DNA of 11,835 nt from CAZPUR01 sp964589815 (GTDB lineage Bacteria; Patescibacteriota; Microgenomatia; UBA1400): positions 1-11,835 of the forward strand of contig CAZPUR010000017.1 in assembly GCA_964589815.1 (NCBI GenBank). Reading direction: 5' to 3'. A model generated the notes under the pieces. That model had not been told where the DNA came from. It saw only the letters and a program-made list of their open reading frames with translations, and did no database searches. A program made the position numbers and the translations under genes. Positions 1 through 7,415 of the stretch are shown piece after piece; position 1 is the first letter of the stretch, and the number at the start of each line of letters is the position of its first letter.

Positions 1-2
1 GC

Positions 3-3000
3 TTTTTAGTCTTTCTCCTTATTTTTACTCTTAACTTAATTAGATTTATACCTTTGGTTAGCAAGATAGAAAAACCAGTTTCTCCTGCTAACGAGAGATT
101 CAAAATGGCAAGTTTTAACTCTCAAGAAGAAAAAAAATCCCGAGAAGAAAAATGGCCAGAATCAAAGGAGAAACCAGGGCTAAAAATAGAAAAACATAAT
201 TCTTTAACCCACCCGGAGGATTTTTACTTAAGACCTGAAAGCCTAAGCATGGTTGAATCGGAGACAGGGGAAAATAAGCTGGAAAAGATAAAAAATAAAA
301 TGGGAGAAATAGTTAAAGTAAAAAAAGCCTTAGCCGAAGAAGAAGTTTTTTTACCCTATTTTTATCAAACAAAAGGAAAAGAGCATCAGCTATATTTAAA
401 ATCAGCAGACGGCATCCAGCAATATACTTTTAGACCTGATTTATTTGGTTTTTATTTATCAGAGAAGCAGGAAAAGGAAAACGTTTTTATAAAAAAAGCT
501 TTTTCTAAGCCTGTTTTTCAATATTGGACAATTGACCATTGGCAGGACTATAAGGTAGTTTTACCGTTGAGTTTTGAGTTAAAAGAGTTTGAAGATTATC
601 TTATTTTATTGGTTTCATTTGATCTTTTAGCGGAAAAGGGACTTTCTCAAGCAACTAAAGGGGAGCTGGAGTTTAAACTTGGCTTTGATGGAGAAAATTA
701 TATTAATAAACTAACCTTTAGGTTGGAAGAAAATGAAAATCTTAATCGGCTAGTTTGGGAAAATGATTTGTTAACAGGCGACAAGAACTGTAGTACAGAG
801 GAGGATAAGGCCACAATTTACTGCCAAGATTTATTTATAGACTGGTCTGATTTTAAAGAGACTAGGGCCTTAGTTGATTATAAAAAAGACGAAGGATTAA
901 TTAAGATTTATTTCCACGAAGATGGACAGAGAGGAAGTTTAGAGATTGATCCTACCTTAAGTGTGACGACAGCAGCGGATACGGTTAATATTTCAGTTAG
1001 TGGTGAATTTGAGATTGAACTGGATCGGACCAAAGGAGGGATTATTGATTCTTGGTATGATTTGGAAAACGATGCCGCTAAAGCTGATCAGTTGGCTGAT
1101 AGCACCGATGGCTTATTTGATTTTTATGGTTTAGTCAGCGGTAGCACTCGAAGGATTTCTGACAGCACCTCGACCACCCAAGAAATTTTAGAAATTAGTC
1201 AAACTCGGACGGTTATTCGTTATTCAGGGAATTTAGGTGCAGCCAATTATAATTATGTTTTAACCTACACTATTTCGGCGGCAGGTTTAGTTAATATTTT
1301 ATTGGAAATCACTAATAATACTGGCGGGACTATTACTTGGACAGCACAGAGAGCAGAGATTACGATTGATTCAACTACTAATCACAGTGCTGACGGTGAT
1401 GGGGTAGCTTCGGACGGAGATGCGATGTTGCCGGGGAAAAATAATTGGGTTAAATGGGTCGGTGATGGGACGACTGAAAAAGATGCGGCCGTTCTTTATT
1501 ATTATACTGGTTTTGATTATAACGAATATTATGTTTCCGGAACCAAGGTGGCTTTGGAGCGGGATACCAGTGAAACTCAGGCTAACGGTAATACTTTAAC
1601 CCGGATTTTCAAACTTCAATTGAGACCGGATACAGACGATTTAGGCACCAATGAGACTGTTCCAGATGCTTATGCAGTTGACTTTCGCATTCCCGAATCT
1701 TTTCCTGGCGGTTTAGCCGCTGGTCAAGGCTGGTTTGATTCGGTGGAAAAAAGCACCCAGGAGAGTTTAGATTGGACAGACGAATTTACCGGTCAAAATG
1801 CCCGCTGGGAATGGGATTATTCCGAAGGCACAGGTTATCATAACTTAACCAGCCAGGAAGGTTATTCGGTGGTGGAGAGCGGCATTACCGAAGATTCCAG
1901 TAGTTCAAGTTACTCTGACTGTTCTTTTCATGAAGATAGTCAGAGTCATAATACGGGCGTGTTTGAAGCCAGGCTTCGCTGTACTGATGATAACACCGGT
2001 TCAGGCTCTGGTCACGGAACCAGAGGCTGGGGTTTTTGGGATGTTATTAACTGGACTGATCCTGCCACGTTTGACTTAGCTTGGTTTTGGTCAGCTTCTC
2101 CGGAAAGCGACGCTTTTCTTCAGGGATATCGAGTCATGTTTTATCGAGGCGGTAATTTATTAATAAACGAACCGATTGCCACTGATATGACCGATTGGCA
2201 CACTTATCGAGTGGAAATGCTTTCTTCTACGGGCACCAGATTTTTTGTTGATGGGGAAGAAATAGCCCATCACACTTTGTTGCCAAATCAGATACAGAGA
2301 ATAGAAACCTGGATAGATAATTACCGGATTTATTTTGACGGGGGGGTAATGCAAGCAGAATATCTGGACGCGGAGATGGACCAAATCTATTACATTGATT
2401 GGGTGAAATATTACAGCAGCCCGTCCGATTATTTTAATGAAGAAGAGGGAAGTTATTGTTTGGAGGGAACCATGAGCCCAAGTAGTTTTGCCGAGTGGGA
2501 TATGGATGGCGGTACTCACACAAGATATAATCCCTTTTTTAAAATCCGAGGCTGGCGGAGTTACAGTGAACCCTCTTCAGTGACCTTAGAAGGAGCAGGT
2601 TTAGTTGATGGCACTAATTACAATATGGATATTGCTCCTTTTTCTGAAGCCTGGATTTATGATTCTGATGGTTCAGGTTATAAAAAACTAGCTGACGGCG
2701 GTGATGTTGATGATGCCGATGAATATTTGAATGATGCCAGTAATGATAATGACTTTGGCGTTACTTATACTTTTAATGCCAACACTGACTACATTTATCT
2801 GGGTTCTCATGACCAGTTTACCGGTGTCAACCTGGACTTGGCCACCGCCGGGGCAGGGACAGCGGCGCTCCAATGGCAATACTGTTCGGCCAATGCGGCG
2901 GTGAATAGCGCTTGTGACACCTGGACTAATCTATCAGTCACGGATACCGATAGTGGTGCTTATAATCTGAAGACTTCAGGCAACTTCTACTTTGCTGACC

Positions 3001-3278
3001 CGGCCAACTGGGCCCGGGCCCAAGTTAATTCTGGCAGAACCCTTTGGTGGATTAGGGCTTACGTAACCTCTGGTAGTTATTCCACCTATCCGATTGAAAA
3101 CACCATCAGAACTGACATTGTTCTTTTACAATATCTTTCTAATATTTCTTCAGATAACCAGACCTTTGTGGTGGTACCAGAAAATTTATGGCCCTTTTTA
3201 GTCGTGATTCCTTTTATTCATAAATTGGCAAGGAAAAAGAGGAAAAGAGCTGACAAAATTTATAAAACCTTGACTTAA
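3..3278 (+). CDS. Large exported multidomain surface protein, 5' end outside window
   Basis: Partial gene: the frame is open to the left edge, giving 1091 visible codons. The TTG at 54 is unlikely to be the real start, because the in-frame codons before it encode a hydrophobic stretch (FLVFLLIFTLNLIRF) that reads as a signal peptide or anchor with no obvious A-x-A cleavage site. Numbering from the TTG, residues 1-105 are a Lys/Glu-rich linker, about 105-305 and 306-570 are beta-rich domains I do not recognise, and about 575-790 resemble a GH16/concanavalin-type sandwich (WHTYRVEM, FFVDGEEI, YYIDWVKYY). The GH16 E-x-D-x-x-E motif is not visible, so this domain may bind rather than cut. More beta domains follow. 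The C-terminus has VPEN (1041-1044), a short hydrophobic run and a K/R-rich tail, like an exosortase-type sorting signal. The hydrolase gene follows after 30 bases. Export is well supported; the exact role is unknown. Confidence 0.85.
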   Translation, partial: FLVFLLIFTLNLIRFIPLVSKIEKPVSPANERFKMASFNSQEEKKSREEKWPESKEKPGLKIEKHNSLTHPEDFYLRPESLSMVESETGENKLEKIKNKMGEIVKVKKALAEEEVFLPYFYQTKGKEHQLYLKSADGIQQYTFRPDLFGFYLSEKQEKENVFIKKAFSKPVFQYWTIDHWQDYKVVLPLSFELKEFEDYLILLVSFDLLAEKGLSQATKGELEFKLGFDGENYINKLTFRLEENENLNRLVWENDLLTGDKNCSTEEDKATIYCQDLFIDWSDFKETRALVDYKKDEGLIKIYFHEDGQRGSLEIDPTLSVTTAADTVNISVSGEFEIELDRTKGGIIDSWYDLENDAAKADQLADSTDGLFDFYGLVSGSTRRISDSTSTTQEILEISQTRTVIRYSGNLGAANYNYVLTYTISAAGLVNILLEITNNTGGTITWTAQRAEITIDSTTNHSADGDGVASDGDAMLPGKNNWVKWVGDGTTEKDAAVLYYYTGFDYNEYYVSGTKVALERDTSETQANGNTLTRIFKLQLRPDTDDLGTNETVPDAYAVDFRIPESFPGGLAAGQGWFDSVEKSTQESLDWTDEFTGQNARWEWDYSEGTGYHNLTSQEGYSVVESGITEDSSSSSYSDCSFHEDSQSHNTGVFEARLRCTDDNTGSGSGHGTRGWGFWDVINWTDPATFDLAWFWSASPESDAFLQGYRVMFYRGGNLLINEPIATDMTDWHTYRVEMLSSTGTRFFVDGEEIAHHTLLPNQIQRIETWIDNYRIYFDGGVMQAEYLDAEMDQIYYIDWVKYYSSPSDYFNEEEGSYCLEGTMSPSSFAEWDMDGGTHTRYNPFFKIRGWRSYSEPSSVTLEGAGLVDGTNYNMDIAPFSEAWIYDSDGSGYKKLADGGDVDDADEYLNDASNDNDFGVTYTFNANTDYIYLGSHDQFTGVNLDLATAGAGTAALQWQYCSANAAVNSACDTWTNLSVTDTDSGAYNLKTSGNFYFADPANWARAQVNSGRTLWWIRAYVTSGSYSTYPIENTIRTDIVLLQYLSNISSDNQTFVVVPENLWPFLVVIPFIHKLARKKRKRADKIYKTLT

Positions 3279-3308
3279 GAATAGAAAATTAATTAGAATG
3301 AAAAGAGA

Positions 3309-5480
3309 ATGAAAAAATCTGGTTGGATGATAGTTTTCTTTCTTTTATTACTTCTTGTTTTTCCTCGGGGAGCTTTAGCGACCACCACTGTTACCAGTAT
3401 GAGTGATAATCTTGCTTCTTATCCCAACCATCAGGTGCCGACTTATAAAAAATTTGAGCTTACTTTTCAGATTTCCCGAAGTTTTCCTGGCTTGCCTGCC
3501 TCAGATAATCCACCTGACAAGGATGTCCCCGAGGCTTTCTTACCCTACTATTATTATGATCCAGGTGCCGGCGGATATGCCGCTGACGGGATTACTATTA
3601 ATGCTCATTTTATTCATCAACAAACAGGGATGACTCAAATAGTGCCGGCTTTTTATTATCAAGACTATAACTATAGTCCACCGGCCACCATGACGCCGAC
3701 ACAAAATTATTCTTGGAAAGTCCGTTTTAGTCCTTCAAGAGCGGGAAACTATAGTTATTATTTGACTATTGAGGATAAAAATGGCAGTTTTACTTCAGAA
3801 ACGCATAATTTTAGTGCCAGCCAATCTGATAACAAAGGGTTTATTCAGGTTTCCCAAAGCGACCCGCGATTTTTAGAATTTAACAACGGTGAAAGCTTTA
3901 TTCCCATTGGCAGCGGCCATCAATACTGGAAATGCTGCGGCTATAGAGCCTCTGATTTTATTAACACTTTTGCAGATTACCAGGCTAATGGCATTAATTT
4001 TGTCCGGATTTGGGATCAAAATGACAGTTACAATCTGACCGTGGAAGGTCATTTTGACCAATACGTTTACCCAGATGACTATAAACCACTGGACACTGGT
4101 CAAGTGGATACGATTAAACTAGGAACCCAAATGAACCAAAGGGGCAATTATGAGGAGGATTTAATTATTAAAGCAGCCGAAGAAAACGGAGTCTACATTC
4201 AACTTTGTTCCCATGGTGATCCTTACTGGATTTGGGATGCTTCGGTTTATGGTCCGCCAGATGGGACCGGGACAGAACTTAATGATCCAAAACATATCAA
4301 CTATTGGAAACGGAATTATCGTTACCGGATTGCCCGTTGGGGCTATTCTACGGCAATTTTTGCCTGGGAAGCTTGGAATGAACATTATCCTTCAGGCGGA
4401 AGTACCCAAGAGATGAATAAATACCTTAGTTTTTACCAGCAGTGGAGCGACTATTTATATCAGAAGGATCCTTATCATCACTTAATTACTACTTCTCTTG
4501 GTTCTCAGAGCTATTATCCGGATTTATGGGCGCTAAATAATATCAATGTGGCTAATTATCATGATTATATGATGACTGCAGGCGGTCGTTACAGCCAACA
4601 GTTTGTGAATGATGAGGTTAATTTTGTTAGCAGTATAATTTGGGACTTAACCAGTAGTACCCATAAACCATGGGTTTGGGGTGAATTGGATGTGGGGACT
4701 ACTCAATGGAACGAAACCAATCCTAAAACAAAATCCGGCGGGGCCAGGATTCGAATGCTTCATAATACTACTTGGGCTGGACTTTTTTCACCCATGGGAA
4801 CGAGTCCGCTTGATTGGTATTGGGATTTGGAAGACAGCGCCACTACTCAAGCTCGTTATGCCGACCGGAAGGCTACAGCGGCTTTTTTTAAAGGGATTGA
4901 TTACGACGGAGGGAGATTTACTTATTTAACCTCTGGTTATGGTGGAGAGTCAATTTCTCCTGTCAGTGGCAGTAATGATCGGGTTTTCGGCATGCGCCGA
5001 GAAGACAGAAAGGCGATGTATCTTTGGATTGTAGATGCGGCCAGCACCTGGAGTAATTGTTCTGTGAGTGGCACCTCATGTAGCGATAAACCTTCTGTGG
5101 CTACCAATATTTTCGTTAGCGGGCTAAATAATGAGAATTACAAAATTGAAGTTTGGAATACTCATTCCGGTCAGATCATTTCCACAAATACTGCTAACGG
5201 CCCATCCTTTAATTTACCGGCAGTATCAGGCCTAACAGAGGATGCGGCGGTGAAGATAATTTCTACCAGCCTACCGGCGAGTCCACCTGCTTCTTCAGCG
5301 CCCAGTTGCAGTAATCCGGCCGATATTAATTGTGACTCTCAGGTTAATAATATTGATGCACTGACAGTATTAACTGCCTGGTTTGGACAAGGAACACAGG
5401 CTAATAACTTCAGAGAGGACATTCATGGTGATAACAAGGTAAATGGGATGGATTTTGGTTGGCTGATTAAAGATTGGTAA
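3309..5480 (+). CDS. Secreted clan GH-A-like glycoside hydrolase with DUF5060-like domain and C-terminal dockerin
   Basis: Predicted secreted polysaccharide- or oligosaccharide-degrading enzyme of 723 residues. Residues 1-25 are a clear signal peptide (K-K start, Leu-rich core, ending A-L-A). About 35-165 form an Ig-like domain resembling DUF5060. About 175-535 look like a (beta/alpha)8 barrel: the W-N-E at 356-358 supplies the likely acid/base Glu358, and V-W-G-E at 456-459 the likely nucleophile Glu459, the usual clan GH-A arrangement. About 545-650 is a beta domain like those following DUF4038-type barrels. A Ser/Pro linker leads to a dockerin at 669-723 with two Ca-binding loops (Asp672-Asp683 and Asp704-Asp715); the second has His706 where Asn is usual. 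It lies 30 bases after the upstream surface-protein gene, so co-transcription is likely. The start context is GAGA before ATG, with no strong Shine-Dalgarno. Substrate cannot be told from sequence alone. Confidence 0.85.
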   Translation: MKKSGWMIVFFLLLLLVFPRGALATTTVTSMSDNLASYPNHQVPTYKKFELTFQISRSFPGLPASDNPPDKDVPEAFLPYYYYDPGAGGYAADGITINAHFIHQQTGMTQIVPAFYYQDYNYSPPATMTPTQNYSWKVRFSPSRAGNYSYYLTIEDKNGSFTSETHNFSASQSDNKGFIQVSQSDPRFLEFNNGESFIPIGSGHQYWKCCGYRASDFINTFADYQANGINFVRIWDQNDSYNLTVEGHFDQYVYPDDYKPLDTGQVDTIKLGTQMNQRGNYEEDLIIKAAEENGVYIQLCSHGDPYWIWDASVYGPPDGTGTELNDPKHINYWKRNYRYRIARWGYSTAIFAWEAWNEHYPSGGSTQEMNKYLSFYQQWSDYLYQKDPYHHLITTSLGSQSYYPDLWALNNINVANYHDYMMTAGGRYSQQFVNDEVNFVSSIIWDLTSSTHKPWVWGELDVGTTQWNETNPKTKSGGARIRMLHNTTWAGLFSPMGTSPLDWYWDLEDSATTQARYADRKATAAFFKGIDYDGGRFTYLTSGYGGESISPVSGSNDRVFGMRREDRKAMYLWIVDAASTWSNCSVSGTSCSDKPSVATNIFVSGLNNENYKIEVWNTHSGQIISTNTANGPSFNLPAVSGLTEDAAVKIISTSLPASPPASSAPSCSNPADINCDSQVNNIDALTVLTAWFGQGTQANNFREDIHGDNKVNGMDFGWLIKDW

Positions 5481-5483
5481 AAG

Positions 5484-5516
5484 TAGATAAAAACAAAACA
5501 GAAGGATTTATCTTCT
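5484..5516 (-). terminator. Probable terminator of the minus-strand propeller gene
   Basis: On the minus strand, 11 bases past the TAA stop, a 5-bp stem (AGAAG at 5512-5516 pairing with CTTCT at 5500-5504, loop 7) is followed by a T-rich tail (TGTTTTGTTTTTATC). The plus strand has no T run after the hairpin, so it fits only the minus gene. The stem is short, hence moderate confidence. It sits between two convergent genes. Confidence 0.4.
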
Positions 5517-5527
5517 CAATTAGATGA

Positions 5528-7318
5528 TTAATTGTGGTTGAGGGCAAAGATATCGCCACCATTACCGACCACAAAAATCTTCCCATTAGAAACAAAGGTG
5601 TAGCGTCTGAGATAACAGGCATGGTAGCTTCCGGAGACATCATTACAAGACTGAGGTGGGTCGGCCTGGTCTTTGTAAACCCAAAAGCCGCTTTCTCCCG
5701 GCCAACAGCGAGTGTCACAAGCCAAGCAACTGGAGCCGCTATATTCATGTTGATTGTTGGCATTGCCATCTTTGAGTCTTCTAATAACCCAGGGTTTTCG
5801 CTGGGTAGAAATGGGATTGGATTGACTCGTATCTAAACTGGTAACGGTAAAGTTTTCACTGGCCCCCCAATGGGCATGGAGAATAGTTTTGCCGGCTATG
5901 GAGACAAAACCTTGTTCGTCGGTGATCATACCATTACTTAAAGAGGAACTGTCAAAGTTAACAAAACGGAGGTCGCCAGCGCTCAAATCATTAACAGTAT
6001 CATTGTCCAAAACCATTTCTCCCATATGGCTGTCCCAGCGAGCATCCCAGCCTGAATCAGCCGTATCCCCATGGCGCCAGGAAGTATAGGCTACTTGTTT
6101 GCCGGTGCTTAGGGTTCTGATGGCCGGCATAGGACCAATAGTGGCGATTAAACTGCCGTTTTCATAACAGTCAACCCCGCCGCCGCCAACCGCTGGAGTA
6201 AACTGATGGAAACCGTCATCTAAATTTAAGGCAAACAAGGACCTTTTTTGTGGGTCGGATTCAAGCAGAGATCTAATGGCGGCATTGGAAGTGGGGAATT
6301 TGGGCCAAAGCCAGGAGTCAAAATAGCCCAGCCGCATTTTGATCAAAACCACGCCGGCAGTATCAGCTACTACCGGCCAACCCAGCTTATAAGTATAAGC
6401 AAAGTCATTGCTTCCGGGCTGAATTTGGGAATCAGGTGCTCTTTTAACCCATTTTGGAGTGCCGTTTTCATTGACCGCATGAACATTTAAATCATGAGTG
6501 CCGAAAATAATAATCTGGCGGGAAGCAGAGTAAGCCGGACCAGTAGTGGCAGCAGAACCGGCCGTATAAGCCCAGGTTTTGGTCATATTAGCAGTATTTA
6601 TCTTGACCAGGAGACCGTTGTCAGTGGTGACATAAACATCATTACCCACCAAAAGGGTTTCAGTATTAATGGCTCCGCCCGTATCTACTTCTCTCTCTTT
6701 TTGCTTGGTGGAAGTATTGATTTTGTAAACATGGCCATTAGTAGCGCCGGCATACAAATAACCATTGCTATAGGCAGGAGCAGCATTAAAAGTGGCTTCA
6801 GTATATTGGCCGACCGTCTGACCGCTGTTTTGATCAATGAAATAAATTCCCTGATTGCCGTAGGGCATAAAGACCAGGCCAGCGCCAACCACCGGATGAG
6901 GGGCGGGAGGTTCGGTGCCAATAGAGTTTGGCTCCCAATGCCAGGCAAAAGTCCAAGGCTCATTGGGTTCTTCATTAATATAGCCGCTTCTTTGAGCATT
7001 GCAGGCATGTTGATTCCATTCAGTGCATTGACTAGATGGAGGAGGTGAATAAGGAGGAGAAGAGGGTTGGGGTGAAGGTTCGCTTCCTCCCCAGTATTTA
7101 AGGGTAAGACCTAGATCTAATAAATTAATTTTCTGATCATTATTAACATCTTCTGACCCGGAAAAATTATTTTGTCCCCACTTTAAGATTACTTGCCAAA
7201 CATCATTAACATTAACTTGGCCATCACCGTTAATATCACCGTTGATAGCTAGGGCGGTTTTAGTAATGAAGATTAACCCTAGTAATAAAAATAAGAACGA
7301 AAGAACAGCTTTTTTCAC
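5528..7318 (-). CDS. Secreted PQQ-type beta-propeller protein with N-terminal dockerin
   Basis: Predicted exported protein of 596 residues. The start is GTG (complement of 7316-7318): an in-frame TAA lies 33 bases upstream with no ATG or TTG between, and the GTG begins a good signal peptide (residues 1-24, ending T-A-L-A). A dockerin follows at once (28-76) with Ca-binding loops Asp28-Asp39 and Asp57-Asp68, then a Pro/Ser linker (79-96). About 100-596 is a beta-propeller of PQQ/pyrrolo-quinoline type, with recurring strands such as GYLYAGATNGHVYKIN and GNDVYVTTDNGLLVKI, ending GGDIFALN. A Cys-rich insert precedes the last strands. No catalytic residues for a PQQ dehydrogenase are apparent, so a binding or scaffold role is more likely (inference). 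It is paralogous to the divergent gene at 7416, sharing a D-A-R-x-D...G-E-M motif and I-T-D-E. No Shine-Dalgarno is visible. Confidence 0.82.
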   Translation of the reverse strand: MKKAVLSFLFLLLGLIFITKTALAINGDINGDGQVNVNDVWQVILKWGQNNFSGSEDVNNDQKINLLDLGLTLKYWGGSEPSPQPSSPPYSPPPSSQCTEWNQHACNAQRSGYINEEPNEPWTFAWHWEPNSIGTEPPAPHPVVGAGLVFMPYGNQGIYFIDQNSGQTVGQYTEATFNAAPAYSNGYLYAGATNGHVYKINTSTKQKEREVDTGGAINTETLLVGNDVYVTTDNGLLVKINTANMTKTWAYTAGSAATTGPAYSASRQIIIFGTHDLNVHAVNENGTPKWVKRAPDSQIQPGSNDFAYTYKLGWPVVADTAGVVLIKMRLGYFDSWLWPKFPTSNAAIRSLLESDPQKRSLFALNLDDGFHQFTPAVGGGGVDCYENGSLIATIGPMPAIRTLSTGKQVAYTSWRHGDTADSGWDARWDSHMGEMVLDNDTVNDLSAGDLRFVNFDSSSLSNGMITDEQGFVSIAGKTILHAHWGASENFTVTSLDTSQSNPISTQRKPWVIRRLKDGNANNQHEYSGSSCLACDTRCWPGESGFWVYKDQADPPQSCNDVSGSYHACYLRRYTFVSNGKIFVVGNGGDIFALNHN

Positions 7319-7415
7319 TGTTTTGATTTTAAAACATTTTTCTATTACTTAACAGTAGGTTAAAATAGGTTAAGACTTGCTTTCAAATGGAAAGCTTGTT
7401 TAAAATAGAAAGAGA
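7319..7415. promoter_or_regulatory. Divergent intergenic region with two TAGGTTAA repeats
   Basis: This 97-base AT-rich spacer must carry the promoters of both propeller genes. I see TAGGTTAA at 7356-7363 and again at 7366-7373, a direct repeat with 10-base (one helical turn) spacing, which suits a regulator site. For the + gene, TTGCTT (7377-7382) and TAAAAT (7401-7406) are a possible but weak promoter pair that would leave an almost leaderless message. No convincing minus-strand promoter could be picked by eye. Confidence 0.35.

Noticed and set aside
5534..7048. Several plus-strand open frames of 66-184 codons opposite the minus propeller gene
   Set aside because: They lie antisense to a well-supported gene, have low-complexity translations and no start signals; they are shadows of its codon pattern.
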